Origin: Galbitalea sp036499165
GTDB lineage: Bacteria; Actinomycetota; Actinomycetes; Actinomycetales; Microbacteriaceae
Length of the DNA: 64,000 bases
Assembly: GCA_036499165.1 (NCBI GenBank)
Contig: DASYEE010000143.1
Location: 23,649-87,648 of the forward strand
Direction of reading: 5' to 3'
The notes under the pieces are model-generated. The model ran no database searches. It was not told the origin of the DNA and saw only the letters and a list, made by a program, of their open reading frames with translations. Position 1 is the stretch's first letter; every line of letters starts with the position of its first letter. This document shows, piece by piece, positions 1 to 8,338 of this stretch. The translations under genes were made by a program, and so were the position numbers.

Positions 1-963
1 GTCCTGCTCGTCACGTTCCTGAACTTCGTCGGCATCAACCTGGTGACCAACGTCAACCTGGCCCTCGTCGGGGCGCAGATCGTCTTCATCGTGATCTTCG
101 TCATCTCGAGCATCGGCTACATCACCGGCAACCCGCACACCATCGGGCTGTTCGACCCCTTCTTCGGGCCCGGCGCCGACCTGCCTCACCTTGCAGCGGG
201 TGGCGCAATCCTCGCTCTGGCGTTCCTCGGCTTCGACGCAGTGTCGACGCTCTCAGAGGAGGCACGTGAGCCGAAGAAGAGCATTCCGCGCGCGATCATC
301 CTCACAACTCTTGCCGGCGGCGTGATCTTCACCGTCTGCGCATGGGTCGCCGGCCTCGTATTCCCTGACTTCGCACACCTGAGCGCAAGCGCACCGACCC
401 TCGACCTCATGCACCGAGCGGGCGGAATCCTGCTTGGCGGCCTCTTTACGGCGGCGTTCGTCGCTGGCAGCTTCGCGGCCGCCATGACCTCGCAGGTGAG
501 CGTCTCGCGCATCCTCTATTCGATGGGACGCGACGGGATGCTGCCCCGCCGAGTGTTCGGAATGCTGCACAAGCGGTTCAAGACCCCGTTCCTCGCGATC
601 ATCATCGTGGGGATCCTGGGGCTCATCGCGCTGTTCATCGACATCAACTGGGTGTTCCAGATGATCAACTTCGGCGCCCTGATCGCGTTCTCGTTCGTCA
701 ACCTCAGCGTGATCAAGACCTACATGTTCGACAAGAAGCAGCGCGGCGGTGCAGCGGTCGTGAAGTACATCGTCGCTCCGGCCATCGGCTTCGCCCTCAC
801 CATCTGGTTGTGGACGAGCCTGCCCGCGCTGGCCTTCGAGATCGGCGGCGCGTGGGTCGTCGTCGGGTTCATCTACCTGCTGGCGCTGACCCGGGGCTTC
901 CGCTCGAAGCCGCCGGTGATGGACTTCAGCGAAGAGGAGCCGATCCTGGAAGCCAGCGCCTAA
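1..963 (+). CDS. APC-family amino acid permease (5' end outside window)
   Basis: The reading frame is open from base 1, so this is the C-terminal ~320 residues of a longer protein; the GTG at 43 is internal. At least seven hydrophobic segments alternate with short polar loops. The stretch EEAREPKKSIPRAI after a membrane helix, and LGFDAVSTLSEE just before it, are typical of the amino acid-polyamine-organocation (APC) superfamily, where this loop follows TM6. The region SRILYSMGRDGMLPRR matches the conserved loop after TM8. It is an inner-membrane secondary transporter, probably for an amino acid or amine; the substrate cannot be read from this part. It ends with an acidic tail and is followed by a strong hairpin terminator, so it is the last gene of its transcript. 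Confidence 0.9.
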   Translation, partial: VLLVTFLNFVGINLVTNVNLALVGAQIVFIVIFVISSIGYITGNPHTIGLFDPFFGPGADLPHLAAGGAILALAFLGFDAVSTLSEEAREPKKSIPRAIILTTLAGGVIFTVCAWVAGLVFPDFAHLSASAPTLDLMHRAGGILLGGLFTAAFVAGSFAAAMTSQVSVSRILYSMGRDGMLPRRVFGMLHKRFKTPFLAIIIVGILGLIALFIDINWVFQMINFGALIAFSFVNLSVIKTYMFDKKQRGGAAVVKYIVAPAIGFALTIWLWTSLPALAFEIGGAWVVVGFIYLLALTRGFRSKPPVMDFSEEEPILEASA

Positions 964-984
964 GCTCGCTCGCTTAACGCATAA

Positions 985-1020
985 AGGAGCCCGTGTCGCC
1001 TGGGTGCGACACGGGCTCCT
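985..1020 (+). terminator. Perfect 15-bp stem hairpin after the APC permease
   Basis: Arms at 985-999 and 1006-1020 are perfectly complementary (AGGAGCCCGTGTCGC) with a six-base loop. It starts 22 bases after the permease stop. There is no long T-run, as is common in high-GC actinobacteria. It can also terminate the convergent minus-strand gene ending at 1161. Confidence 0.8.
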
Positions 1021-1160
1021 CGTCGTGACACAAGGTGTCACGGGGCGAGGCTGACGTGTCAGCCTGCCCATGGATGGCGCGTAGTTCGATGACGTCCGGT
1101 CAACGCGCTATCCAGTGGTCCGGAGCCCCAAACGGATTGGTTTGGATGCCGAGCATATTC

Positions 1161-1763
1161 TTAGCGGTCGAGGCCGAGTCCGCCCAGCACGTTGTTGACG
1201 ATGTCAGATGCGTTCGTCGATGTCGACGACGTCGAGGATGACTTCGATGACGAGGTGCTCGACTTGGAGCTGTTACCCGATCCGCTCGTTGCACTCTTCA
1301 CGAGCTTCTGCACATCGGAGGTGATCGAGTTGCCGCTGGCGCTCGGATTGCCGTCGTTGTTTCCCGCGCTGGTCTTATTGCCGGAGAGCAGCGCCGAGTC
1401 AGACGAGTTGCCCGAGAGCAGCGCCCCGGAGTCGCCAGAACCGATGGCGCCGAACGAGTCGCCGGATCCGACTGCGTTGCCGGACGCGATGTCGCCAACG
1501 TTAAGCCCCGGCGAAACGACGACGGGCGACGTGTTCGACACGTCGCCGCCCGTGAGCCCGGCGCTCACGTTGCGCAGCGAATCCCACTGCGCCTGGGTGA
1601 GGGTTGTCTCTGAGCTCGACGAACTGCGGTTACCCGCGGCCTGCAGCGCGCTGTCATGACCGGTGGTTGCCATTGCCGGTCCCGCCATCCCGACTGCGAG
1701 TACTGCTGCGGCGGCTGCTGCTGTTGTGATGCCGAAAACTGTCTTCTTGCTTGTGTTGTTCAT
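1161..1763 (-). CDS. Small secreted Ser/Gly/Asn-rich protein
   Basis: A 200-residue protein with a clear Sec signal peptide: a KK near the N-terminus, then an Ala-rich hydrophobic core (residues ~10-25) and a PAMA/T cleavage site. I start at the ATG preceded by GGAG about ten bases upstream; a longer in-frame extension has no protein-like character. The mature part is low-complexity. Its middle has repeated GDS/GNS steps (GSGDS, LLSGNSSDS, LLSGNKTS) and its C-terminal third is a Ser/Thr/Lys tract ending in NASDIVNNVLGGLGLDR. No catalytic domain is recognisable. It is probably a cell-surface or extracellular structural or adhesive protein. Function unknown. Confidence 0.75.
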   Translation of the reverse strand: MNNTSKKTVFGITTAAAAAAVLAVGMAGPAMATTGHDSALQAAGNRSSSSSETTLTQAQWDSLRNVSAGLTGGDVSNTSPVVVSPGLNVGDIASGNAVGSGDSFGAIGSGDSGALLSGNSSDSALLSGNKTSAGNNDGNPSASGNSITSDVQKLVKSATSGSGNSSKSSTSSSKSSSTSSTSTNASDIVNNVLGGLGLDR

Positions 1764-2025
1764 GAAAACTGAACTCCTCATATCTGTTTGCTCCCCGGTT
1801 TGCGGGGCGCAATGGGGTGTCCGGACCGGGCGCGAAAGGAGATTGGTCCACTGGCCCGCAGACGGCATTCGCGTGCCGTTTCCTATGAATCCGGATGCCC
1901 GTCCCGCCCCGGTTTCGCGCGAGTTTCGTGCCATTAGCCGCCGAAGTCTGGCAAGTTCCCGGGTTCGGCCATCGCGCGCCTGTGATAGCGTCACGCTCGC
2001 TTTGGCCGCGCTGGCGGGCGCCCGG

Positions 2026-2031
2026 TAAGTT
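2026..2031 (+). promoter_or_regulatory. Candidate -10 for a leaderless psuG transcript
   Basis: TAAGTT ends ten bases before the psuG ATG, with TTGGCC about 17 bases further upstream as a possible -35. No Shine-Dalgarno sequence lies in between, so transcription probably begins at or next to the start codon. This is inference from spacing only. Confidence 0.35.
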
Positions 2032-2040
2032 AGCAGCAGT

Positions 2041-2955
2041 ATGCGAACTTCATTCACTCTGAGCGACGAGGTCGCCGCGGCAATCGCAGCAGGTCTTCCG
2101 GTCGTCGCCCTCGAATCCACGATCATCAGCCATGGCCTCCCGCGCCCGCGCAACCACGAGGCGGCGCTGGACTTCGAGCAGCTGCTGCGTTCAGCCGGAG
2201 TGACGCCCGCGACGATCGCGGTGCTCGACGGTGTCCCTCAGATCGGGCTCACCTCGGAGGGCGTCCGCAGGATCGCCGATGAGGATCTCGCGAAGGCCAG
2301 TGTCCGCGACCTGCCGATCCTGGCGGCACGTGGCGCAAGCGGAGCGACCACGGTTGCCGCGACGGCCCACCTCGCAGCGCTTGCGGGCATCCGCGTATTC
2401 GCCACAGGCGGTCTTGGCGGGGTGCATCGCGGCGCCTCGAGCACGTTCGACGAGTCCGCCGACCTCTCCACGCTCGCGGTCACGCCCGTCACCGTCGTCT
2501 CCGCCGGAGTGAAGTCGGTGCTCGACATCGCAGCGACGCTCGAGCGACTCGAGACGCTCAGCGTCCCGGTGATCGGGTTCGGCACATCCGTCTTCCCGAG
2601 CTTTTGGCTGCGGGAGTCCGCGTACCCGCACGACTGGCGGGTCGAGTCGGCCGCCCAGGTCGCCGCGGTCATGCTGGCACAGGACGAACTCGGGCACGGC
2701 CAGGGCATCGTCGTTGCGAATCCCATCCCGATCGACCAGCAGTGGGATCCGGCGGAGCACGACCGGGTGCTGGATGAGGCGCTCGCGGCAGCGGCCGAAG
2801 CCGATGTGCACGGCAAGGCGGTCACGCCGTTCCTCCTCAGCTACATCGTCGGGGCATCCGATGGCAGAAGTCTCGAAGTGAATCTCGACCTGGCGCGCAA
2901 CAATGTAAGGGTGGCAGGCGAGATCGCAACCGAGTGGTCGAAGCTCAATGTCTGA
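2041..2955 (+). CDS. psuG: Pseudouridine-5'-phosphate glycosidase
   Basis: A 304-residue protein matching the PsuG/IndA family over its whole length, which is usually ~300 residues. The N-terminal VVALESTIISHGLPRP, the central block from THLAALAGIRVFATGGLGG-type residues to VHRG, and VVSAGVKSVLDI are family hallmarks. The enzyme cleaves pseudouridine 5'-phosphate to uracil and ribose 5-phosphate in the cytosol, using a Mn2+ ion and a lysine Schiff base in characterised members. Its stop overlaps the start of the adjacent PfkB kinase by eight bases, so the two form the usual pseudouridine salvage pair. The uracil formed could be used by Upp, encoded at 12.7 kb. Confidence 0.93.
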   Translation: MRTSFTLSDEVAAAIAAGLPVVALESTIISHGLPRPRNHEAALDFEQLLRSAGVTPATIAVLDGVPQIGLTSEGVRRIADEDLAKASVRDLPILAARGASGATTVAATAHLAALAGIRVFATGGLGGVHRGASSTFDESADLSTLAVTPVTVVSAGVKSVLDIAATLERLETLSVPVIGFGTSVFPSFWLRESAYPHDWRVESAAQVAAVMLAQDELGHGQGIVVANPIPIDQQWDPAEHDRVLDEALAAAAEADVHGKAVTPFLLSYIVGASDGRSLEVNLDLARNNVRVAGEIATEWSKLNV

Positions 2956-3844
2956 TGGACCCCACCGCATAGTCGTGTTCGGTGATGTCATCGACGACAT
3001 CATCGCGACGCCGAGAGGTGCGATCCGAACCGACACCGACACCCCGTCGTCAATCGAGCGCCGCGCGGGTGGTTCGGCCGCGAACATGGCGACCTGGCTG
3101 GCGCGCGCCGGGGGTGACGTCGACTTTGTCGGCCGGGTCGGGGTCATGGATCTCGAACGGCACAGCCGCATCCTGAGCGACTCTGGAGTTCGCCCGATGC
3201 TGGCCGCCGACCACGTTTTGCCAACGGGAACCATCGTGATCATCGTGGATGGCGACCAGCGCACGATGCTCACGGAGCGAGGGGCGAACGCCGCCCTCGA
3301 GCCAGACGCCATCACCGACCAGGTGCTCGAGGGTGCGAGCGCTGTGCACTTCACCGGCTACAGCCTGTTCCATCGTGACGAAGTCTCCGGCTTCCAGCGC
3401 CTCGTCAAGCGCGCCCGCTCGCATCGCGTGAAGGTGTCCGTGGATGCGGGGTCGGCCGGCTTCCTGGCGGACTTCGGGCCCGAACGGTTCCTCGACTGTG
3501 TCGCGGGCGCATCCATCCTCTTCCCGAACCTCGACGAGGGCCGCGTGCTCACGGGGCTCGAAGATCCGAAGGATGTCGTGGCCGCGCTGGCCACCCGCTT
3601 CCCGACGGTCGCGCTGACGCTCGGCACTGCTGGCGTCCTCGTCGCGGATGCCGGCGCACCGCCGGTGTTCGTGGAGGCGCGGCTGGGAAACACCGTGGAC
3701 CCGACGGGCGCGGGCGACGCGTTCTGCGCAGGCTTCCTGCGCGAGTGGATCGCGTCGGAAGATCTGCATGCGGCCGCCATCGCGGGGTCGGAGCTCGCGG
3801 CAGAGGCCGTCACCATCGTCGGCGGCCGCCCGCGTCACCCCTAG
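2948..3844 (+). CDS. psuK: PfkB-family carbohydrate kinase, probable pseudouridine kinase
   Basis: A 298-residue ribokinase-fold protein. The N-terminal glycine pair region is present (RRAGGSAANMATWLARAG), and the C-terminal PfkB signature DPTGAGDAFCAGF contains the catalytic Asp of the GAGD motif. It overlaps psuG by eight bases, which points to pseudouridine phosphorylation as its role: pseudouridine + ATP gives pseudouridine 5'-phosphate, the PsuG substrate. The last codons (GGRPRHP-stop) lie inside the first unit of a 161-bp tandem repeat that follows the gene. The family is broad, so another sugar or nucleoside substrate is possible, but the neighbour makes pseudouridine the best guess. 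Confidence 0.88.
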   Translation: MSDGPHRIVVFGDVIDDIIATPRGAIRTDTDTPSSIERRAGGSAANMATWLARAGGDVDFVGRVGVMDLERHSRILSDSGVRPMLAADHVLPTGTIVIIVDGDQRTMLTERGANAALEPDAITDQVLEGASAVHFTGYSLFHRDEVSGFQRLVKRARSHRVKVSVDAGSAGFLADFGPERFLDCVAGASILFPNLDEGRVLTGLEDPKDVVAALATRFPTVALTLGTAGVLVADAGAPPVFVEARLGNTVDPTGAGDAFCAGFLREWIASEDLHAAAIAGSELAAEAVTIVGGRPRHP

Positions 3845-4306
3845 CGCGATGGTCGAGTAGCCGCGCGAAGCCGGCGTTATCGAGGCCAACGCTACGTCGT
3901 GGGGTTGGTCTCGATTGCGGAGGCTCCTGCGTCGCGCTCCTACTCGACCGGCGGGGTACCCGACCTGATGGTGTCGTATGCGGCGGTCGCCCGCGTCACC
4001 CCTAGCGCGATGGTCGAGTAGCCGCGCGAAGCCGGCGTTATCGAGGCCAACGCTACGTCGTGGGGTTGGTCTCGATTACGGAGGCTCCTGCGTCGCGCTC
4101 CTACTCGACCGGCGGGGTAGGCGACCTGATGGTTTCGTATTCGGCGGTCGCCCGCGTCACCCTTAGCGCGATGGTCGAGTAGCCGCGCGAAGCCGGCGTT
4201 ATCGAGACCAACGCTACGTCGTGGGGTTGGTCTCGATTACGGAGGCTCCTGCGTCGCGCTCCTACTCGACCGGCGGGGTACCCGACCTCATGGTGTCGTA
4301 GGCGGC
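3821..4306. repeat. 161-bp tandem repeat, three copies, between psuK and phr
   Basis: The units start at 3831, 3992 and 4153, an exact period of 161. Each contains the last codons of psuK at its left edge, a dispersed palindrome (GGTCGAGTAG ... TTATCGAG ... GGTCTCGAT ... CTACTCGACC), and the last ~15 codons of phr at its right edge. The copies differ at only a few bases. The real psuK stop is in copy 1 and the real phr stop in copy 3. The array therefore arose by triplication of the whole convergent intergenic region together with both gene ends. Confidence 0.92.
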
Positions 4307-5632
4307 GAGCGCCGCCCGGCGACTCTCGGCCAGGTCGACGATCGGCTGCGGTGCCAGCTCGTCGGCGGGCAGCCAGCGCGCCCGATACTCCCCGTCCGGG
4401 TCGAACTTGGCCGCCTGCAGCTCGGGGTTGAACACGCGGAAGTATGGTGCGGCATCCGCGCCGCTCCCCGCCACCCACTGCCAGTTGCCCGGATTATTCG
4501 CCTCGTCCGCATCCACGAGCGTGTCCCAGAACCACTGCTCACCGATGCGCCAGTCGACCAGGAGGTTCTTCACGAGAAAGCTCGCGGCGACCAGGCGCAC
4601 GCGGTTGTGCATGTACCCGCTTGTCCAGAGCTCGCGCATCCCGGCATCCACGAGCGGGATGCCCGTCTCGCCGCTCTTCCACGCATCGAGTTTCGCCGGG
4701 TCCGGCTCCGCCCACGGGAAGTCGTCGAACTCCGGGCGGATGTTCGTCGTCGCGACCGCAGGGGAGTGGAACAGGATGTTCCAGTTGAACTCGCGCCACA
4801 CCAGCTGCCGCAGGAACGCCCCGACGTTCGTCCGGGCTCTCGCGTCGAGTTTGCCGTGCAGCCGGTGCCAGACGTGGAACGGGCTGACCTCGCCGAACCG
4901 CAGGTGCGGGCTGAGATATGACGTCGCCCGGGCGGCTGGCTCGTCGCGCCGACCGTAGTCGGCGAGGTGGGTAGTTGCGAACTCTTCGAGCATGCGATGC
5001 CCGGATGCCTCCCCCGGCTGCCAGCGCTCGGCGAGACCGCCTGCCCAATCCGGTTTCGTCGGCAGCAGCCCCCAGTCTTCGAGGCGATCACTGGCCGGGA
5101 GCACGCCCGGGCTCTCGAGATGGACGGGTGCCGCCAGCGGCACACGAGGACTCTCGCGCTCGAGGCACGCCTTCCAGAACGGCGTGAACACCTTGTATGG
5201 CTTGCCCTCGCCGGTCGTGACCGTCCACGGCTCGAACATCAGGCTGGCCTGAAAGCTGTGCACGTCGAGGCCACGCTCCCGCAGAGAGTGCTTCAGGTCG
5301 GCATCCCTGTCGCGCGCGGCCGTGTAGCGACGGTTCCAGTAGATCGCGCCAGCGCCGATCTCGTCGGCGAGGCTCGTGATCTCGCCCGGCGCGTTCCCGC
5401 TCCGCAGGGTCAGCGCCGCGCCGATGGCCTCGAGGTCGCCGGCAAGGGACGCGAGACTGTGGTGCAGCCACCATCGGCTGGCGCCGCCCAGCGGACGAGA
5501 GCCATCCGATCCGTCGTCGAGAACGTAGACGACCACCACCGGCCCCCCGCGACGCGCGGCGGCATCGAGCGCCGGGTTATCTGCCACTCTCAGGTCGTCG
5601 CGGAGCCAGACGATGGCGGGTCGGGATTCCAT
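4262..5632 (-). CDS. phr: Deoxyribodipyrimidine photolyase
   Basis: A 456-residue protein of the photolyase/cryptochrome family. The N-terminal antenna domain begins with IVWLRDDLRVADNPAL. The C-terminal FAD domain contains LVWREFNWNILFHSP, TGIPLVDAGMRELWTSGYMH, NRVRLVAASFLVKNLL and NPGNWQWVAGSGADAAP, all diagnostic of CPD class I photolyases. It uses light and reduced FAD to split cyclobutane pyrimidine dimers in DNA. The start is set by WLRDDLR-type N-termini. The last residues (SGTPPVE-stop) are encoded by the flanking repeat: the GGTCGAGTAG end of the palindrome supplies the VE codons and TAG stop. Confidence 0.95.
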   Translation of the reverse strand: MESRPAIVWLRDDLRVADNPALDAAARRGGPVVVVYVLDDGSDGSRPLGGASRWWLHHSLASLAGDLEAIGAALTLRSGNAPGEITSLADEIGAGAIYWNRRYTAARDRDADLKHSLRERGLDVHSFQASLMFEPWTVTTGEGKPYKVFTPFWKACLERESPRVPLAAPVHLESPGVLPASDRLEDWGLLPTKPDWAGGLAERWQPGEASGHRMLEEFATTHLADYGRRDEPAARATSYLSPHLRFGEVSPFHVWHRLHGKLDARARTNVGAFLRQLVWREFNWNILFHSPAVATTNIRPEFDDFPWAEPDPAKLDAWKSGETGIPLVDAGMRELWTSGYMHNRVRLVAASFLVKNLLVDWRIGEQWFWDTLVDADEANNPGNWQWVAGSGADAAPYFRVFNPELQAAKFDPDGEYRARWLPADELAPQPIVDLAESRRAALAAYDTMRSGTPPVE

Positions 5633-5693
5633 CCCTCCACACTATGAGCGTCCCGGGCCGGACGATGGCTATTGTTAGCCTTAACGGGGAGAC

Positions 5694-6584
5694 ATGGAGA
5701 CGACCGAAGACGAGGAGCCGCGCTCGCGCGATCTACTGATTCGCGAGAGCAAGGACCATATTGCCATTGATGTGATCGAGCTGTGCCGCCAGCTCAGCAT
5801 CCGCGCGATGCTCGGTGGTGGTCCCGTCCTCATCAGCCATGGACTCATGTCGCCGGCGGTCGGGCGTTTCGTGTCGATCCTCGTCGATCCCGCATCCATC
5901 CGGCACCTGCATCGCACCCTGGTCGAGCGTGGCTGGACGGATGTCGCCCCCGCTCGCCGCCTGCGGGTCCTGCCCTCCGCGCGCCTGATTCTCCGCCACG
6001 ACGATGAGGCTGCCGGCCTGATCCTGTATTCGGTCATCCCCGGTTTCTATGCCGACCCGGAGGAGACGTTCGACCTCATTTGGGAGCGTCACAAGGAGAT
6101 CCGGCTGCGGGGCCAGACGATTCGCGCGCTCGGCAGGATCTCGTCGGCGATTCTGGCCAGCCATGACGGACTCGATGGTCACGTGTCGCACCAGCGCAGC
6201 AACTTCGACTACTTCGTGCAGCAGTTCAGGGTGCTGCTCGACGAACGTGAGCGCGCCGTGCTCGGCGACTTCATCAGGCAGATCGGTGCGTGCGCTGAGA
6301 TGGCCCACCTGCTCAGCGCGCTCGATCTGAAGCCGTGCGGCTTCGTGCTGCCTTCTGTGCCGTATGTGCAGTGGCGCCTTCAGGTGACGGATGTCTCGGA
6401 GCAGCTGCAGCGCGCGGTCGCGCTCCTCGAGCTGGCACCCCACGGTCGCCAGTCGCTCTACGACAGCAAGTCGGGTCGTCCGCGCAGTGCCCACGACTAT
6501 CGCGTGATTGTCACGTCGCTGCCCCGCACTTTCGCCGCCGTATTCGGTTCACGCAGGCGCTGGCGCCGCACCTTCAGCGCCTAG
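5694..6584 (+). CDS. Uncharacterised protein, possible nucleotidyltransferase-like fold
   Basis: A 296-residue soluble protein preceded by a GGGGAG ribosome binding site. Residues ~35-80 read as a substrate-binding start (LSIRAMLGGGPVLISHG) followed by a strand with an acidic residue (FVSILVDPASIRHLHRTLVERGW). This resembles the uncharacterised nucleotidyltransferase (NTP_transf_5-type) layout, but the paired Asp residues expected for catalysis are not clear. The rest is mostly helical and has no motif I recognise. It converges on the MarR gene, with stop codons overlapping by four bases. Similar orphan genes in the cell-surface polymer field exist, but no such context is seen here. Function unassigned. 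Confidence 0.7.
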   Translation: METTEDEEPRSRDLLIRESKDHIAIDVIELCRQLSIRAMLGGGPVLISHGLMSPAVGRFVSILVDPASIRHLHRTLVERGWTDVAPARRLRVLPSARLILRHDDEAAGLILYSVIPGFYADPEETFDLIWERHKEIRLRGQTIRALGRISSAILASHDGLDGHVSHQRSNFDYFVQQFRVLLDERERAVLGDFIRQIGACAEMAHLLSALDLKPCGFVLPSVPYVQWRLQVTDVSEQLQRAVALLELAPHGRQSLYDSKSGRPRSAHDYRVIVTSLPRTFAAVFGSRRRWRRTFSA

Positions 6585-7039
6585 CGCCGGCCCGACTCGT
6601 CGCCGATGCTTGTACGAAGGGCGTCCGTGAGTTTGGTGAGCGCGTGCAGCTGGTCGTTCGTCAGGGCACCGCCCACGTGTCGGGTGATCGACTCCGCATG
6701 GGCAACGGCCACCTTGCGGAACAGCGAGTAGCCATCGTCGGTCAGGCAGACGAATGTGCCTCGACCGTCGATGGGGTCGCTCTCTTTGCTGACGAGTCCG
6801 CGGGTGACGAGCCGGTCGACCATGCGACTGACGCTCGGCTGGGTGAGCAGCAGGTGTTTGTTGAGATCCCGGATTCGCAACCGACGACCATCCTGTTTCG
6901 ACAGGTTGAAGAGCACGTCGTATTCGTTGAACGAGAGCTCGTCGCTCGGAAACTCGCGATTGAGCTCACGGATGACGGTGACCTGGGCGCGAAACAGCGA
7001 CTCCCAGGCGTTGATCGCAGCGGTTGAGCGGTCGTTCAC
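6581..7039 (-). CDS. MarR-family transcriptional regulator
   Basis: A 152-residue winged-helix protein with a GTG start. The order is the MarR one: an N-terminal helix for dimerisation, then LSFNEYDVLFNLSKQDGRRLRIRDLN, the recognition region LLTQPSVSRMVDRLVTRGLV, and the wing SKESDPIDGRGTFVCLTDDG with the conserved D-x-R-G turn. It binds DNA as a dimer and usually represses itself and a neighbour; no divergently transcribed target is adjacent, so the regulon is unknown. The sequence around its own start contains CTCAATAG elements that may be part of its operator. Confidence 0.9.
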   Translation of the reverse strand: MNDRSTAAINAWESLFRAQVTVIRELNREFPSDELSFNEYDVLFNLSKQDGRRLRIRDLNKHLLLTQPSVSRMVDRLVTRGLVSKESDPIDGRGTFVCLTDDGYSLFRKVAVAHAESITRHVGGALTNDQLHALTKLTDALRTSIGDESGRR

Positions 7040-7339
7040 GCTCTAACTCTATTGAGAACGGCTGACTTTTCGTCATCGACCCGTCAGGCGAATGCCTCGA
7101 TAACAAGAATGCCCCGTTAAACAGGATTGAGGGTCGGCTTCAGAGGCTAGAAGCCGACCCTCTCCCTTGCACCAAGAGTGTCCTGCAATCACATTCCGCA
7201 GAAGCTGCCACAGCAAACAACTTCTGCTGGTATGAATATATAACGAGAAGGTAACGGCGTCTAGTTACCGAAACGTTATTTTTCTGCGAGTTTCATAAGA
7301 GGGGCTCTGAGGCGCGAGAAATAGCGCTCGCCGGCGGCA
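7040..7339. other. Intergenic region between MarR gene and LysM gene
   Basis: About 300 bases without a coding signal. It is more A/T-rich around 7215-7280 than its neighbours. It holds a perfect 13-bp stem hairpin (listed separately) and presumably the MarR promoter near 7050-7080. Nothing else is supported. Confidence 0.6.
7129..7162 (-). terminator. 13-bp perfect hairpin downstream of the LysM gene
   Basis: Arms GAGGGTCGGCTTC (7129-7141) and its exact complement (7150-7162) surround an eight-base loop. It lies ~180 bases beyond the minus-strand stop at 7340, so it is the likely terminator for that gene, although the distance is long. Confidence 0.55.
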
Positions 7340-8293
7340 TCAGAGGCTGTTCGGGTCCAGGTTCAGAGTCGTTCCCTCGTAGAGGAATTGCTGCGCACCG
7401 AACACCTCGAGGTTGGCGTTCAGCCAGATCAGGTCTTTGACGGAGATCTTGAAGCGCTGCGCGACCAGGGCCGTGACATCTCCCGGCGCAACCAGGTAGC
7501 GCTTGGGAGCGCCTGTCGTCGTCTTTGCCGTGACCTTGCCAGCGGCGTTTGCCCGGGCACCGGCGTCGCTCGGATGCACATTCGTCTTGCGGAGTGGTAT
7601 CGACCAGTGCACAGAATTCACCGCAAGCACTTTGTTCGGCCCGAGTTCGACAGGAACGCCGGTGGCGGATGTCGCAGAAGAGTATGTGACGAGTGTGCCG
7701 AGATACAGCGGCGGCCCCTGCGAGTGGAGCGCGGCCGATGAGCTCGGTGCCGCCGATGTGGTCGGGCCGCCGAGCTGATGGTCGCCGATTCCGTGGTAGG
7801 TCAGCCCGTCTCCGACTCGCGGCGCTGCCTGCAGCAGGGTGACGGAGATCGGTACAGGAACCGTCGATGTGAAGCCGGAGTAACGGGCAGAGAACGTGTT
7901 GTCGCCATTCGCGACCATCGAGTAGTGGAAGTGGATGCTGCCCTTTGGTGATGCAACATCGCCCGCGGCGACTACGGTGCCGGCGGGAATGGCGATAATC
8001 GTCGGATTCGGAAACTGTGGACTCACAGGCCCTGGTGTGGCGCGATGTGAGATGGCCGGATTCGGGGTCGCGGTGGGCGTCGTAGTCGCCGGCGGTGCTG
8101 TCGGGTCACTCGTCGCGGTGTAATCCGGTTTCTGCGTGGGAGCAACGTGCGCACTCGTCTGCTTGGGGATGTGAAAGCATCCGGCAAGCGCAACGGTGAT
8201 CGCCCCGGCGACGCCGACCGCGACCAGCCTGCGGATCCACGGCCTCCGGCGTTTCGACCCGCCAGGTCGTCCGGCAACCCGGCTCTGCAACAT
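7340..8293 (-). CDS. Lipoprotein with C-terminal LysM domain
   Basis: A 317-residue protein with a basic N-terminus, a hydrophobic segment (~residues 25-40) and a lipobox-like VALAGC, suggesting lipidation and anchoring on the outer face of the membrane. Residues ~50-90 are Pro/Thr-rich, a likely wall-spanning linker. The middle is beta-rich and unassigned. The C-terminus (from KRYLVAPGDVTALVAQRF to EGTTLNLDP) has the spacing of a LysM peptidoglycan-binding module: a YLV-PGD start, a helix with A-x-R-F, DLIWLNANL, and a final L-x-L strand. No catalytic domain is visible. It could organise or bind cell wall. It stands alone on its transcript. Confidence 0.8.
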   Translation of the reverse strand: MLQSRVAGRPGGSKRRRPWIRRLVAVGVAGAITVALAGCFHIPKQTSAHVAPTQKPDYTATSDPTAPPATTTPTATPNPAISHRATPGPVSPQFPNPTIIAIPAGTVVAAGDVASPKGSIHFHYSMVANGDNTFSARYSGFTSTVPVPISVTLLQAAPRVGDGLTYHGIGDHQLGGPTTSAAPSSSAALHSQGPPLYLGTLVTYSSATSATGVPVELGPNKVLAVNSVHWSIPLRKTNVHPSDAGARANAAGKVTAKTTTGAPKRYLVAPGDVTALVAQRFKISVKDLIWLNANLEVFGAQQFLYEGTTLNLDPNSL

Positions 8294-8338
8294 TTGTCCA
8301 CCCGTGCGTTCTTGCGCTGACTAATCGTCAACACCCAG

